This document shows, one piece after another, positions 15,171 through 25,925 of a stretch of 64,000 bases of DNA (position 1 is its first letter; every line of letters begins with the position of its first letter). A model generated the notes under the pieces. It searched no databases, was not told the DNA's origin, and saw nothing but the letters and a program-made list of their open reading frames with translations. The DNA lies in the NCBI RefSeq assembly GCF_026339935.1, contig NZ_JAPEPX010000001.1, positions 2,881,001 to 2,945,000 of the forward strand, written 5' to 3'. The position numbers and the translations under genes were made by a program. Origin of the DNA: Streptomyces sp. NBC_01551. Its GTDB lineage: Bacteria; Actinomycetota; Actinomycetes; Streptomycetales; Streptomycetaceae.

Positions 15171-16550
15171 ATGACGATCAACGGCGGCATCTCCTTCTGG
15201 TACGCGACCGACCCCACCGCCACCCAGCCACCCCGCCCGCCCCTCACCGGCGACACCACCGCCGACGTCGTCATCGTCGGCGGCGGCTACACCGGCCTCT
15301 GGACCGCCTACTACCTCAAACAAGCCGCCCCCGACCTCCGCGTCACCCTCCTGGAACAGAAGTTCTGCGGCTACGGCGCCTCCGGCCGCAACGGCGGCTG
15401 GCTCTACAACGGCATCGCCGGACGCGACCGCTACGCCGCGCTCCACGGCCACCAGGCCGCACTCCGCCTCCAGCGCGCCATGAACGACACCGTCACCGAA
15501 GTCATCGACACCGCCGCCAAAGAGAACATCAACGCCGACATCCACCGCGGCGGCGTCCTCGAAGTCGCCCGCACCCCCGCCCAGCTCACCCGCCTCAAGG
15601 CCTTCCACGCCGCCGAACTCGGCTACGGCGAGACCGACCGCCGGCTCCTCGACGCCACCGAAACCCACGAGCGCATCAGCGTCACCGACGCCGTCGGCTC
15701 CAGCTGGACCCCCCACGGCGCCCGCATCCACCCCCTCAAACTCCTCAAGGGCCTCGCCGCCGCCTGCGAACGCCTCGGCGTCGTCATCCACGAGAACACC
15801 CCCGTCACCGAGATCGCGCCCCGCCGCGCCATCACCCCCTACGGCACCGCCCGCGCCCCGTACGTCCTGCGCTGCACCGAGGGCTTCACCGCGGCCCTCA
15901 AGGGCCACAAGCGCGCCTGGCTCCCGATGAACTCCTCGATGATCGTGACCGCCCCGATCCCCGCGTCCACCTGGGACGCCCTCAACTGGTCCGACGCCGC
16001 CACCCTCGGCGACATGGCCCACGCCTACATGTACGCCCAGCGCACCGCCGACGACCGCATCGCCATCGGCGGCCGCGGCGTCCCCTACCGCTTCGGCTCC
16101 CGCACCGACCACGACGGCACCACCCAGGAACGCACCGTCGCCTCCCTCACGGCGCTCCTGACCTCCTTCTTCCCGGTCCTCGCCGGTACGGAGATCACCC
16201 ACGCCTGGTCGGGCGTCCTCGGCGTCCCCCGCGACTGGTGCGCCACCGTCACCCTGGACGCCACCACGGGCCTCGGCTGGGCCGGCGGCTACGTCGGCTC
16301 GGGCGTCGCCACCTCGAACCTCGCCGCCCGCACCCTCCGCGACCTGGTCCTGGGCGAGCGGACCGACCTGACCACCCTCCCGTGGGTCAACCACCGCGTC
16401 CGCCGTTGGGAGCCGGAACCTTTCCGCTGGCTCGGCGTCCAGGCCCTCTACGCCGCCTACCGCGAGGCGGACCGCCGCGAGACGGCGACCCACACCCCGA
16501 CCACAACCGCCCTGGCCCGCCTGGCGGACCGCATCTCGGGGCGCCACTGA
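15171..16550 (+). CDS. FAD-dependent amine/amino-acid oxidoreductase (DAO family)
   Basis: 459 residues. It has a dinucleotide-binding motif (ADVVIVGGGYTGLWTAYYL) near residues 31-49 with the Glu of the second strand in VTLLEQKFCGYGASGRNGGWL. The latter is characteristic of gamma-glutamylputrescine oxidase-like DAO enzymes. The C-terminal FAD segment GLGWAGGYVGSGVATSNLAART fits too. Likely reaction: FAD-linked oxidation of an amine or amino acid; the substrate is not defined. The ATG at 15171 has no ribosome site, and a weak TACCAA-like element sits ~8 nt upstream, so a leaderless message is possible. The neighbouring acetyltransferase also resembles amine-modifying enzymes. Confidence 0.88.
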   Translation: MTINGGISFWYATDPTATQPPRPPLTGDTTADVVIVGGGYTGLWTAYYLKQAAPDLRVTLLEQKFCGYGASGRNGGWLYNGIAGRDRYAALHGHQAALRLQRAMNDTVTEVIDTAAKENINADIHRGGVLEVARTPAQLTRLKAFHAAELGYGETDRRLLDATETHERISVTDAVGSSWTPHGARIHPLKLLKGLAAACERLGVVIHENTPVTEIAPRRAITPYGTARAPYVLRCTEGFTAALKGHKRAWLPMNSSMIVTAPIPASTWDALNWSDAATLGDMAHAYMYAQRTADDRIAIGGRGVPYRFGSRTDHDGTTQERTVASLTALLTSFFPVLAGTEITHAWSGVLGVPRDWCATVTLDATTGLGWAGGYVGSGVATSNLAARTLRDLVLGERTDLTTLPWVNHRVRRWEPEPFRWLGVQALYAAYREADRRETATHTPTTTALARLADRISGRH

Positions 16551-16563
16551 CACAGCAAACGCC

Positions 16564-16592
16564 GAAGGCCCCGGGCAACGCCCGGGGCCTTC
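16564..16592 (+). terminator. Terminator after the FAD oxidoreductase
   Basis: A 13-bp perfect stem (GAAGGCCCCGGGC with its complement) around an AAC loop, 14 nt after the stop codon. Confidence 0.85.
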
Positions 16593-16636
16593 CGCTTCGT
16601 CCGAACCCCTGTGGCCGACAAGCCTCTGACCTGGGA

Positions 16637-16712
16637 TGGAGCCGCCTGTCGGAATCGAACCGACGACCTTTGTATTACAAGTACAGTGCTCTACCAACTG
16701 AGCTAAGGCGGC
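16637..16712 (-). tRNA. tRNA-Thr (anticodon UGU), CCA encoded
   Basis: The minus strand folds as a tRNA: acceptor GCCGCCT pairs with AGGCGGC, with a D-arm GCTC/GAGC. The anticodon loop is CTTGTAA with TGT at positions 34-36. The T-arm is GTCGG-TTCGATT-CCGAC. A T discriminator and encoded CCA follow (16637-16639). It reads ACA, a rare threonine codon in this GC-rich genome. The outer pair of the anticodon stem (C27-A43) is mismatched. Confidence 0.95.
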
Positions 16713-16808
16713 GCAGGTGACCCCGTGCGGCGCACAGAATCGCCTTCACTTTACACAGCCCCGCGACCGCGCCGCGAAGAACTTTCCGGCCCGCGCGACC
16801 TCCCCCGG

Positions 16809-17501
16809 TCACACCCCCGGATACCCCGCCCGCACCAGCCTCGGGACCACCACCTCCAGGGGGAGGCCCGGGTTGAGGGCGGTGACGGCCTCCCGGGTCA
16901 GGGGGCGGAGGTCCCAGAGGTGTTGGACCGCTTCCAGGGGGAGCGTGGTCTCGTAGTAGTCCTCGGCGAACGCGCGGTAGGCCTGCGGAGTGCCCGCCGC
17001 CAGGACACCGAAGAGGTGGCGCGTGCCGTCCGCGTCGGTGCGGCCCGCCGGGAACTCCACGTCGCCGGCCCGCCAGGCCGTGTCGCCCGTCTCGCGCCAG
17101 AAGACGACGGTCGCCTGGAGCACGCCCTCCTCCACGCAGAAGGAGGGCTCGGTCACCAGCGGCCGGAAGGCTTCCGGTACGCCCTCGACGAGGCCGGGCC
17201 ACAGCTCGACGTCATCGACACCCCAGGGGCTCATCGGGGACTCGTGGTCGAAGCCGCGCCCGAAGACGCCGTCCGCGGTGAAGACGATCGCGTACTCGTC
17301 ACCCGAACCGTTGTCCATGAAGGCCGCCTCCTCCCCCGGACCCCAGGCCGGGTCGTACGAGAAGAATCCGCCCTCCGTGTTGCCGCTGATCACCAGTTCC
17401 AGTGCGGCCATCGCCCGGCAGCGGTCCCGGAGGGTCGCGATGTCGGGGAGGGCGCCGATCAGGTCGTGGACGTTCGCGCAGGCGTTCTCGTAGGCGTTCA
17501 T
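16809..17501 (-). CDS. Conserved hypothetical protein, 230 residues
   Basis: No family recognised with confidence. It is soluble and acidic, with many aromatics and short conserved-looking blocks (NTEGGFFSYDPAWGPGEEAAFMDNGSGDEYAIVF, broken here: GGFFSYDPAW and GSGDEYAIVF; also SPWGVDDVELWPGLVEGVP). No signal peptide or membrane helix is seen. The ATG at 17501 is preferred over 17513. It is divergent from msiK, with about 165 nt between them, and next to the tRNA-Thr gene. Its codon bias is typical for the window. Confidence 0.7.
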   Translation of the reverse strand: MNAYENACANVHDLIGALPDIATLRDRCRAMAALELVISGNTEGGFFSYDPAWGPGEEAAFMDNGSGDEYAIVFTADGVFGRGFDHESPMSPWGVDDVELWPGLVEGVPEAFRPLVTEPSFCVEEGVLQATVVFWRETGDTAWRAGDVEFPAGRTDADGTRHLFGVLAAGTPQAYRAFAEDYYETTLPLEAVQHLWDLRPLTREAVTALNPGLPLEVVVPRLVRAGYPGV

Positions 17502-17602
17502 GGGCGGATCCAATCAGCCGCATCCGACAGTCGCGGAAGTCACCCCGGTCCGGGTGCTGACAGGAGGCGGATCGGCGGGTAGCGTCGGGCGGAAGTCCGA
17601 TT

Positions 17603-17618
17603 ACTGGACTAGACCTTC
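17603..17618. promoter_or_regulatory. DasR-like (dre) half-conserved site upstream of msiK
   Basis: ACTGGACTAGACCTTC compared with the dre consensus ACTGGTCTAGACCAGT: the left arm and centre match at 12 of 16 positions and the last three bases diverge. It lies about 50 nt before the msiK start. DasR control of amino-sugar transport energisation would make biological sense. Confidence 0.4.
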
Positions 17619-17666
17619 CACTCGGATCGTCCGGCACGTTCCTGCCGGTAGAAGGGATTCATCACC

Positions 17667-18755
<1,089 letters not shown>

Positions 18756-18800
18756 CCGACCGACCGGCTTTCCGACTGACCGGGTTCCGGCATGACATGA

Positions 18801-18827
18801 GAGGGCGCTCCGCCAAGGGGCGCCCCT
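18801..18827 (+). terminator. Probable terminator after msiK
   Basis: A GGGCGC...GCGCCC stem within AGGGCGCTCCGCCAAGGGGC, about 45 nt after the stop. The stem is short (6-7 bp), so confidence is moderate. Confidence 0.5.
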
Positions 18828-18962
18828 TCGTGGTGAGTTACGGTGCAGACCGGGCCATTCGGCCCCACCCGTCAACCCTTGAATCGAAAAGCCACGTCGA
18901 ACCATCCCCCGACCGGGTGACTAAATGTCGCCAAATCTTCACCGAGCGCTACTCTCGCCCTC

Positions 18963-19376
18963 GTGACCCACACTGCCCGCCGTATCGGCCGTTCCCTCGC
19001 CCTGGTCCTGCCCGTCGTCCTGGTCCTGTCCGGGACCCTCGCGGTCACCATGGTCCCGTGGGCGGACAACGCGCCCTCCCAGATCCTGACCGCGTCCGCC
19101 GAGGACGTCTCCGTGCCCGCGAAGCCGCGTGCCGCGCAGGACGTGCTGCGCGACAAGCTGCTGTCCGAGCTGCAGCAGGGGGAGGCGCCCGGCGTCGTCC
19201 TGACGCACCTCCAGCAGGAGGTGGACCGTCGGCCGTCGCTCGCCGACCACTGCGTGGGGATCGCGCGGGCGTTGGGCCGGGCCGCCGTGGAGGCGTACGG
19301 TCCGACGAAGGCGCAGTCGTTCGCCCGGCCCGTGTGTGACACGGCGTACGCGTCGGGTGTCGCCTCGATGGGCTGA
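18963..19376 (+). CDS. Small secreted or membrane-anchored protein of unknown function
   Basis: 137 residues beginning at a GTG. A basic N-terminus (HTARRIGR) is followed by one hydrophobic stretch (SLALVLPVVLVLSGTLAVTMV, about 10-30), so it is either secreted or anchored by one helix. The remaining ~105 residues are helical, with two Cys (DHCVG and PVCDTAYA) that could form a disulfide outside the cell. I do not recognise a family. TACTCT lies 7 nt before the GTG and there is no ribosome site, which points to a leaderless mRNA. Confidence 0.75.
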   Translation: MTHTARRIGRSLALVLPVVLVLSGTLAVTMVPWADNAPSQILTASAEDVSVPAKPRAAQDVLRDKLLSELQQGEAPGVVLTHLQQEVDRRPSLADHCVGIARALGRAAVEAYGPTKAQSFARPVCDTAYASGVASMG

Positions 19377-19448
19377 CGTCGTCCGTCCCTGGTTGACGTA
19401 CGTCGCGTCGAGCGCCGCCGGGGTGCGGATCTCCCTACTCTGGCCGCC

Positions 19449-20231
19449 ATGACCGACGTTCCCCCCGCATCGCCCGTACCACCTCCCCCGTCCTCCGATT
19501 CCGCGGCCGCGTTCCCGGCTTACCCGACCCAGGCTGTCGTCCTGGCGGGAGGCCAGGGTTCGCGGCTGCGGCCGTATACGGACGACCGGCCGAAGCCGAT
19601 GGTGGAGATCCCCGGTACGGGGACGCCGATCATCGGGCACCAGTTGGCGTGGCTGGCGGCGGAGGGGGTCACGGACGCCGTGGTGTCGTGCGGACACCTG
19701 GCCGGGGTGCTCCAGGACTGGCTGGCGCAGGCGCGGTTGCCGTTGCGGGTGACGACGGTGGTGGAGGAGGAGCCGCTCGGGCGCGGGGGCGGTCTCAAGT
19801 ACGCGGCGAAGCACCTCCCGTACGGCGACCGGCCCTGGTACGCGACGAACGGCGATGTCTGGACGCGGTTTTCGCTGCGCGAGATGGCGGCGTTCCATGC
19901 GGAGCGGGGCGCGGTGGCGACGCTGGCGCTGGCGCGGCCGCGGATTCCGTGGGGGGTGGTGGAGACGAACGAGTTCGGGCAGATCCTGGATTTCATCGAG
20001 GCCCCGCCGTCGCCTTATCTGATCAATGCCGGGGTGTACGTCTTCAGCGCCGAATTCACCGCGCTGCTGCCGGATTTGGGCGATCACGAGCGGACGACGT
20101 TCCCGCGGCTGGCACGTGAGCGGCGGCTGGCGGGTTTCCCGCTGCCTCAGGGGGCCTACTGGCGGGCGATCGACACGGCGAAGGACCTGACCGAGGCGGC
20201 GCGGGAGTTGGCGGCGCAGAACGCCCCCTGA
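19449..20231 (+). CDS. Nucleotidyltransferase (sugar-1-phosphate NDP transferase family)
   Basis: 260 residues. After a Pro/Ser-rich N-terminus the signature AVVLAGGQGSRLRPYTDDRPKPMVEI appears (G-G-x-G-x-R-L and the PKP motif). NGDVWTRF, with the metal-binding Asp, and YLINAGVYVF follow. Such enzymes make NDP-sugars from sugar-1-phosphate and NTP. The short length means it has only the catalytic domain, without the beta-helix acyltransferase of GlmU. Sugar and nucleotide specificity cannot be told. TACTCT 7 nt before the ATG suggests a leaderless message. It is followed by a bidirectional hairpin. Confidence 0.88.
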   Translation: MTDVPPASPVPPPPSSDSAAAFPAYPTQAVVLAGGQGSRLRPYTDDRPKPMVEIPGTGTPIIGHQLAWLAAEGVTDAVVSCGHLAGVLQDWLAQARLPLRVTTVVEEEPLGRGGGLKYAAKHLPYGDRPWYATNGDVWTRFSLREMAAFHAERGAVATLALARPRIPWGVVETNEFGQILDFIEAPPSPYLINAGVYVFSAEFTALLPDLGDHERTTFPRLARERRLAGFPLPQGAYWRAIDTAKDLTEAARELAAQNAP

Positions 20232-20302
20232 GGCCCCGTACGAGCCCCTGGCGAAGGACCACACGCCAAACCACGCCGAAACCGCACGGCGAACCGCACG
20301 GC

Positions 20303-20338
20303 AAGGGGCCCGGCACGCTTCTCGCGCGCCGGGCCCTT
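20303..20338. terminator. Bidirectional terminator between convergent genes
   Basis: AAGGGGCCCGGC pairs with GCCGGGCCCTT around a 13-nt loop. It lies between the nucleotidyltransferase (+) and the DoxX gene (-). Confidence 0.8.
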
Positions 20339-20357
20339 CCTGTTCGTCTACGGGGGA

Positions 20358-21917
20358 TCAGCCGAGCAGTCCGCCGACCAGGCCGGGCTTCTTGGCCGGG
20401 GTTTCGCCGCCCCCGCCGCCGCGGCTCCCGCTGGAGGAGGACGGCGGCGGCTCCGGGGCGGACTGGCGCGGGGTGCTGCGCGGGGTCTGGCCACTGCCGC
20501 TGCTGCCCCGTGTGGCGGTGGGCGACTGGGAGCCGGAGCCGGTGGTCTTCTGGGAACCCCGTTCGCCGGAGGAGGTGGCGGCGGAGGTGCGGCCGGGCTT
20601 GGCGGAGGCGGCCTTCGACGCGCTGGCGGAGGGTTCGACGGCGGCCTTGGAGGGCTGCTGCTGCAGGCTCGGGGCCGACGGCTGCTTGGCGGGGGTCCGC
20701 GGCAGCGGGGTGCCGGGGAGGTAGTTGCTCGGGGCCTGTCCGGGTCCGGGCACGGTGACGACGGTGGTCGAGCGGACGGCGCCGCCGAGGACGGAGCCGA
20801 TGATCAGGGTGAGTCCGCAGGCGACGGTGGCCATGACGGCTCCGCGGCGCAGGACGCGGCGGCGCAGCCGCCAGATCTCGGAGCGGGGTCCGAGGGTGCG
20901 CCAGGCCTCCCCGGCGAGGCGTCCGTCGAGGGAGTAGACGGGGGCGCCGGCGATGATCAGCGGGCTCCAGGCGGCGAGGTAGATGATGTCGGGGGCGTCG
21001 TAGGCGGGGACGGTCTTCCAGCTCACCGTCATGAGCAGGGCGGCGGAGAGCAGGGCGCCGATGCAGGCGGCGAAGCGCTGCCACAGCCCGAACACGGTCA
21101 GGACGCCGACGACGACCTGGAGGAAGGCGACGGTCAGGCCGGCGCCGACGGGGTGGGCGAGCGCGAAGTCGCGCAGCGGTTCGGCCAGCGCCCAGGGGTG
21201 CAGGGTCTGGAGCCAGGTGACCATGGAGCCGCGTTCGCCGCCGTCGAAGTAGACGGGGTCGCACAGCTTGCCCATGCCGGCGTAGATGGAGATGAAGCCG
21301 AGGAAGACGCGCAGCGGGAGCAGCACGACGCCGAGGTTCATCCGGCGGCCCGGGTAGTACGAGGCCTGCCCGCGCGTGTCGGCGGCGGCCTGCCGGGAGT
21401 CCGCCGGGGCGCCGGGGCCCGCGCCGCCGCCGTGGTGGGGCTCGCGCGACAGGTCCCGTACGGCGGCCAGCGGGCGGGTCTCGTCCGGGTCGCCGTAGGT
21501 GCGCTGGCCGATGACGGTCGGCGTGGCGAGGGTGTCCCCGGCGAGGTCGTGGGCCAGGTCGATGCGGGGGATGACCTGGGTGGTGCCGCCGTCGTCGAAG
21601 TCGTCGTGGCCGCGGCCCGCCTCGCGGACGGCCTGGAGGAGTCCGCCGGTGGCCGCGGCGTCACCAGGGGCGGACTTGCCGCTCCAGACGACGGGGGCTC
21701 TGCGGCGGGTGGCGCCGGCGGCGGCGACCACGGCGCCGCCGAGGACGGGCGCGCGGCCGGGGGCATTCGCGGGCTTGGAACGCGCGCTCGGGCTTGGTGC
21801 GAGCCGCACGCGGAAGCTGGCGTGGTTGACGATGACCTGTGCGGGGTCGCACGGCACCTTGACCATGCTCAGCGCGGGCTGGTCGTCGAACCCTGACGTT
21901 CTGGTGTCCACACTCAT
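20358..21917 (-). CDS. DoxX-family membrane protein with long disordered tails
   Basis: 519 residues. The N-terminal ~190 are polar and probably disordered (e.g. GGTTQVIPRIDLAHDLAGDT). A DoxX-like four-helix core follows (VVLLPLRVFLGFISIYAGMGKL, then HPVGAGLTVAFLQVVVGVLTVFG and APDIIYLAAWSPLIIAG). One more helix (ATVACGLTLIIGSVLGGAV) leads to a ~130-residue Ser/Pro/Gln-rich C-terminal tail ending in a Gly-rich segment. DoxX proteins are linked to membrane redox and sulfur stress, but the reaction is unclear. The family core is normally ~130-150 residues, so the tails are a Streptomyces-type addition. The upstream region carries AGTGT-TTAGG-ACACT (21932-21946). Confidence 0.8.
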   Translation of the reverse strand: MSVDTRTSGFDDQPALSMVKVPCDPAQVIVNHASFRVRLAPSPSARSKPANAPGRAPVLGGAVVAAAGATRRRAPVVWSGKSAPGDAAATGGLLQAVREAGRGHDDFDDGGTTQVIPRIDLAHDLAGDTLATPTVIGQRTYGDPDETRPLAAVRDLSREPHHGGGAGPGAPADSRQAAADTRGQASYYPGRRMNLGVVLLPLRVFLGFISIYAGMGKLCDPVYFDGGERGSMVTWLQTLHPWALAEPLRDFALAHPVGAGLTVAFLQVVVGVLTVFGLWQRFAACIGALLSAALLMTVSWKTVPAYDAPDIIYLAAWSPLIIAGAPVYSLDGRLAGEAWRTLGPRSEIWRLRRRVLRRGAVMATVACGLTLIIGSVLGGAVRSTTVVTVPGPGQAPSNYLPGTPLPRTPAKQPSAPSLQQQPSKAAVEPSASASKAASAKPGRTSAATSSGERGSQKTTGSGSQSPTATRGSSGSGQTPRSTPRQSAPEPPPSSSSGSRGGGGGETPAKKPGLVGGLLG

Positions 21918-21987
21918 CTAACCGAGTGATGAGTGTTTAGGACACTGCCTTGACATCAGGGATGTGTCCGAGACCCGTCAAGATCAA

Positions 21988-22016
21988 GTCACCCCGCCCG
22001 GAAAGGGCGGGGTGAC
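21988..22016 (-). terminator. Terminator after rlmB
   Basis: A perfect 12-bp stem GTCACCCCGCCC around a 5-nt loop. A second hairpin, GCTCACGG...CCGTGAGC, lies next to it at 22019-22042, so rlmB ends in a tandem pair of hairpins. Confidence 0.85.
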
Positions 22017-22086
22017 ACGCTCACGGGTCACGTTCCGTGAGCCAAGTGGATCAAGCTCCTGCGGCCGTCGGGGGCTTCCCGCCGGA

Positions 22087-23058
22087 TCAGGTGCGGGGCG
22101 CCTCGGCGCGGCGGCGCGCGGCCTCGTACAGCACGACGCCCGCGGCGACACCGGCGTTGAGGGACTCGGCGCCGCCCGGCATCGGGATGCGGACGAGGTA
22201 GTCGCAGTTCTCGCCGACGAGACGGCCCAGGCCCTTGCCCTCGGAGCCGACGACGATGACGACGGGGCCGGCGAGCGCGGGCAGGTCGTTGACCGAGTGC
22301 TCGCCCTCGGCGGCGAGGCCGACGATGGCCATGCCGGCCTTCTTGTACTCCTGGAGGGCGCGGGTCAGGTTGGTGACGCGGGAGACCGGGGTACGGGCGG
22401 CGGTGCCGGCCGAGGTCTTCCAGGCGCCGGCGGTCATGCCGGCGGCGCGGCGCTCGGGGATGACCACGCCGTGGCCGCCGAAGGCGGAGACGGAGCGGAC
22501 GATCGCGCCGAGGTTGCGCGGGTCGGTGACGCCGTCGAGGGCGACGATGAGGGGGTCCTCGCCGTTGTCGTAGGCGGCGGCGGTGAGGTCCTCGGGGTGG
22601 GCGTACTCGTACGGCGGGACCTGGAGGACCAGGCCCTGGTGGTTGAGCCCGTTCGTCATCCGGTCGAGCTCGGGGCGCGGGGCTTCCATCAGGTTGATGT
22701 TGCCGCGCTCGGCCGCGAGCTGGAGGGCCTCGCGGACGCGCTCGTCGTTGTCGATGAACTGCTGGACGTAGAGGGTGGTGGCGGGCACGCCGTCGCGCAG
22801 CGCCTCGAAGACCGGGTTGCGGCCGACGACCATCTCGCTGGTGCCCTTGGGGCCGCCGCGGCGGGGGGCCGGGCGGCGCTTGGCGGCCTGGCGGGCCATG
22901 GCGTTGGCAATGCGGTTCGCCTTGTGCTTCTTGCGGTCCTCGGCCTTGGGCGTGGGGCCCTTGCCCTCCAGGCCCTTGCGCCGCTGGCCACCGCTGCCGA
23001 CCGTGGCGCCCTTCTTGTTGGACGTGCGGCGGTTCCTGCGCTGGCTGTTCCCGGCCAT
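22087..23058 (-). CDS. rlmB: 23S rRNA 2'-O-methyltransferase RlmB (SpoU/TrmH family)
   Basis: 323 residues. A ~75-residue Lys/Arg-rich N-terminal extension, typical of actinobacterial members, precedes the substrate-binding domain ([14 protein letters not shown]) and the SPOUT knot. The knot motifs are [16 protein letters not shown] (1), [12 protein letters not shown] (2) and [19 protein letters not shown] (3), all intact. The enzyme uses SAM to methylate the ribose of a conserved guanosine in 23S rRNA domain V (E. coli G2251). The gene follows cysS on the same strand after ~95 nt, a common actinobacterial order. Confidence 0.93.
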   Translation of the reverse strand: MAGNSQRRNRRTSNKKGATVGSGGQRRKGLEGKGPTPKAEDRKKHKANRIANAMARQAAKRRPAPRRGGPKGTSEMVVGRNPVFEALRDGVPATTLYVQQFIDNDERVREALQLAAERGNINLMEAPRPELDRMTNGLNHQGLVLQVPPYEYAHPEDLTAAAYDNGEDPLIVALDGVTDPRNLGAIVRSVSAFGGHGVVIPERRAAGMTAGAWKTSAGTAARTPVSRVTNLTRALQEYKKAGMAIVGLAAEGEHSVNDLPALAGPVVIVVGSEGKGLGRLVGENCDYLVRIPMPGGAESLNAGVAAGVVLYEAARRRAEAPRT

Positions 23059-23153
23059 GACCTCTACCTGTTTTCGTTGGTGCTGCGATATGTACGTATG
23101 AAGAGTGTGCCGCCCGGAGGCCCGGGCAGCACACCAAGCTCAGCTGCCCGGGC

Positions 23154-24554
23154 TCAGCGCGGGCCGAGCGTCCAGCGCGGGCCGGTCGGGCTGTCCTCGA
23201 TGACCAGGCCGGACTGCTGGAGCTGGTCGCGGATGGCGTCGGCGGTGGCCCAGTCCTTGCGGGCCCGGGCGGACTCGCGCTGCTCCAGGACCAGGCGTAC
23301 GAGCGTGTCGACGGCCCCGTGCAGGTCCTCGCCGCGGTCGGCCTCGCCCGCCCAGTGCGGGTCGAGCGGGTCCAGGCCGAGGACGCCCAGCATGGCCCGT
23401 ACCTCGGACAGGCGCGCGATGGCCGCGTCCTTGTCGTCGGCGGCGAGGGCGCTGTTGCCCTGGCGGACGGTGGTGTGGACGATCGCGAGGGCCTGCGGGA
23501 CGCCCAGGTCGTCGTCCATGACCTCGGCGAAGGCGAGGGGGACCTCGGCGGCGGGCTCGACGGGGCCGCCGGCCTTCTCCACGACGCGCTGGCAGAAGCC
23601 CTCGATGCGCGCGAACGCGGACTCGGCCTCGCGCAGCGCCTCCTCGCTGTACTCGATCATCGACCGGTAGTGCGGGGTGCCGAGGTAGTAGCGCAGGACG
23701 ATCGGGCGCCAGTTCTTGACCATCTCGGAGACGAGCACCGAGTTGCCGAGGGACTTGGACATCTTCTCGCCGGACATGGTGACCCAGGCGTTGTGCACCC
23801 AGTACTTCGCGAACTCGTCGCCGTAGGCCTTGGCCTGGGCAATCTCGTTCTCGTGGTGCGGGAAGATCAGGTCGAGGCCGCCGCCGTGGATGTCGAAGGC
23901 GGTGCCGAGGTACTTGTGCGCCATGGCGGAGCATTCGAGGTGCCAGCCGGGACGGCCGCGGCCCCACGGGGTCTCCCAGGAGGGCTCGCCGGGCTTGGCG
24001 GACTTCCACATGGCGAAGTCGCGGGAGTCGCGCTTGCCGGTCTCCCCCGCGCCCGAGGGCTGCATGAGGTTGTCGAGCTCCTGGTTGGAGAGCGCGAGGT
24101 AGCCGGGGAAGGAGCGCACGTCGAAGTAGACGTTGCCGTCCGCCTCGTACGCGTGGCCGCGCTCGATGAGGCCGCGCATCATCTCGACCATCTCGGTGAC
24201 GTGGCCGGTGGCGCGGGGCTCGTAGGTGGGCGGGAGGCAGCCGAGGGCGGTGTAGCCGTCGTTGAAGGCCCGCTCGTTCTCGTAGCCGATGGACCACCAG
24301 GGGCGGCCCTGCTCACCGGACTTCGTGATGATCTTGTCGTCGATGTCCGTGACGTTGCGGATGAAGGTGACGTCGTAGCCGCGGTAGGCGAACCAGCGGC
24401 GCATGATGTCGAAGTTCAGGCCGGACCTGATGTGCCCGATGTGCGGGGCGGCCTGCACGGTCGCGCCACAGAGGTAGATCGAGACGCAGCCCGGGACGAG
24501 CGGGGTGAAGTCGCGGATCTGCCGGGCGCTGGTGTCGTACAGGCGAATAGTCAC
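23154..24554 (-). CDS. cysS: Cysteinyl-tRNA synthetase
   Basis: 466 residues, class I synthetase. HIGH appears as [10 protein letters not shown], the zinc site begins with YLCGATVQ, and KMSKS is in [13 protein letters not shown]. The tail carries the DALR-like anticodon region ([13 protein letters not shown]). It charges tRNA-Cys in the cytoplasm and is distinct from MshC, which lacks the C-terminal part. The GTG at 24554 is chosen because TACCCT lies exactly 7 nt upstream, implying a leaderless mRNA; the longer frame runs back through the ispF region and is not coding there. Confidence 0.95.
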   Translation of the reverse strand: MTIRLYDTSARQIRDFTPLVPGCVSIYLCGATVQAAPHIGHIRSGLNFDIMRRWFAYRGYDVTFIRNVTDIDDKIITKSGEQGRPWWSIGYENERAFNDGYTALGCLPPTYEPRATGHVTEMVEMMRGLIERGHAYEADGNVYFDVRSFPGYLALSNQELDNLMQPSGAGETGKRDSRDFAMWKSAKPGEPSWETPWGRGRPGWHLECSAMAHKYLGTAFDIHGGGLDLIFPHHENEIAQAKAYGDEFAKYWVHNAWVTMSGEKMSKSLGNSVLVSEMVKNWRPIVLRYYLGTPHYRSMIEYSEEALREAESAFARIEGFCQRVVEKAGGPVEPAAEVPLAFAEVMDDDLGVPQALAIVHTTVRQGNSALAADDKDAAIARLSEVRAMLGVLGLDPLDPHWAGEADRGEDLHGAVDTLVRLVLEQRESARARKDWATADAIRDQLQQSGLVIEDSPTGPRWTLGPR

Positions 24555-24658
24555 GGCATCCAGGGTAGTGGGCCTGTAGCAGTGCCCCGCGACCCTTTGG
24601 GGACGCGGGGGTGCTTTGTTGCGGAAGCGGTGTCGTCGCCGGGCCCGTCCGGACGGGC

Positions 24659-25189
24659 CTATGCCCGGTTCGTCCGGTACACCAGCGCCGTGGCGATGGC
24701 GGCGAGGCCTTCGGCGCGGCCGGTGAGGCCGAGGCCGTCGGTGGTGGTGCCGGAGACCGAGACGGGGGCGCCCGCGGCGGCGGCGAGCGCCTTCTGCGCC
24801 TCTTCGCGCCGCTTGCCGATCTTCGGGCGTACGCCGATCACCTGGATGGCGATGTTGCCGATCTCGAAGCCCTCGGCGCGGACGATGCGGGCGGCCTCCG
24901 CCAGGAGGGTGACACCGGCGGCGCCGGACCACTCGGGGCGGGAGGTGCCGAAGTGCGCGCCGAGGTCGCCGACGCCGGCGGCGGAGAACAGCGCGTCGCA
25001 GGCGGCGTGGGCGGCGACGTCGCCGTCGGAGTGCCCGGCGAGGCCGTCCTCGCCCTCCCACAGCAGACCGGCGCACCACAGCTCGCGGCCGGTCTCGAAG
25101 GCGTGCACGTCGGTGCCGATGCCGACGAGCGGGATGACAGGGCCGGCGGCGGCCGCAGACGCCTCGGGTCCTTCGGGGCTAGTACGCAT
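24659..25189 (-). CDS. ispF: 2-C-methyl-D-erythritol 2,4-cyclodiphosphate synthase
   Basis: 176 residues. The zinc and substrate motifs are intact: GIGTDVHAF (D-x-H), [17 protein letters not shown] and the end motif of the family ([19 protein letters not shown]). It acts in the MEP isoprenoid pathway, converting CDP-methylerythritol 2-phosphate to the cyclic diphosphate. The ATG at 25189 overlaps the end of ispD by 11 nt, so the two pathway enzymes are translationally coupled. An extra 18 residues before the first strand may be a non-conserved leader. Confidence 0.95.
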   Translation of the reverse strand: MRTSPEGPEASAAAAGPVIPLVGIGTDVHAFETGRELWCAGLLWEGEDGLAGHSDGDVAAHAACDALFSAAGVGDLGAHFGTSRPEWSGAAGVTLLAEAARIVRAEGFEIGNIAIQVIGVRPKIGKRREEAQKALAAAAGAPVSVSGTTTDGLGLTGRAEGLAAIATALVYRTNRA

Positions 25190-25925
25190 CGGTGGCCCTC
25201 CTGCGGGCGAGTACGGCCTCGGCGAGGACCAGGTCGAGCGGGCGGGTGACCTTGAAGGCCTCTTCGTGGCCGGGGACGACCACGACGGTGATGCCGAGGC
25301 GTTCCACCATTCCGGCGTCGTCGGTGGCGCCCTCGCCGTTGACGGCGATCTCGTCGTGGGCGCGCATGAGCGTCGCCAGGTCGAACCCCTGCGGCGTCTG
25401 TACGGCGCGCAGCCGGGCCCGCTCGGGCGTGGCGACGACCGGCTCGGCCTCGCCGGGCCCGCCGGGCTCGACCTCCTTGACGGTGTCGGCCAGCGGCAGG
25501 GCGGGCACCACGGCGGGCGCCCCGTCACGGACGGCCTCGATGACGGCGTCGACGGTGTCCACGGGGACCAGCGGGCGGGCCGCGTCGTGGATGAGCACGG
25601 AGGCGATGCCGGCCGGGAGGGCGTCGAGGCCGGCGCGCACCGACTCCTGGCGGGTCTCGCCGCCGGGGACGACGAGGACCTCGGTGCGGTCGGGCAGCGC
25701 GTGTTCGTCGAGGAGGTGGCGCACCTCGGCGGCCCCGTCGGGCGGGGCGACGACGACCACGAGGGACACCGCGCGGGAGCGGGCCATGGCGCGGACGGCG
25801 TGGATGAGCATGGGGGTGCCGCCGAGGGACCGCAGGGCCTTGGGTGCACCGGGGCCGAGGCGTACGCCGCGGCCGGCGGCCGGGATCACCGCGGCGGTGC
25901 GGTGGGGGCGCGTTTCGTCAGACAT
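25179..25925 (-). CDS. ispD: 2-C-methyl-D-erythritol 4-phosphate cytidylyltransferase
   Basis: 248 residues. The nucleotide-binding motif [21 protein letters not shown] near the N-terminus and [12 protein letters not shown] (the D-A-A-R-P block) are diagnostic of Isp[13 protein letters not shown] is the third conserved element. It transfers CMP to methylerythritol phosphate in the MEP pathway, directly before IspF. The ATG at 25925 has CGGAG 7 nt upstream. The upstream 306 nt to carD hold no gene. Confidence 0.95.
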   Translation of the reverse strand: MSDETRPHRTAAVIPAAGRGVRLGPGAPKALRSLGGTPMLIHAVRAMARSRAVSLVVVVAPPDGAAEVRHLLDEHALPDRTEVLVVPGGETRQESVRAGLDALPAGIASVLIHDAARPLVPVDTVDAVIEAVRDGAPAVVPALPLADTVKEVEPGGPGEAEPVVATPERARLRAVQTPQGFDLATLMRAHDEIAVNGEGATDDAGMVERLGITVVVVPGHEEAFKVTRPLDLVLAEAVLARRRATDAY

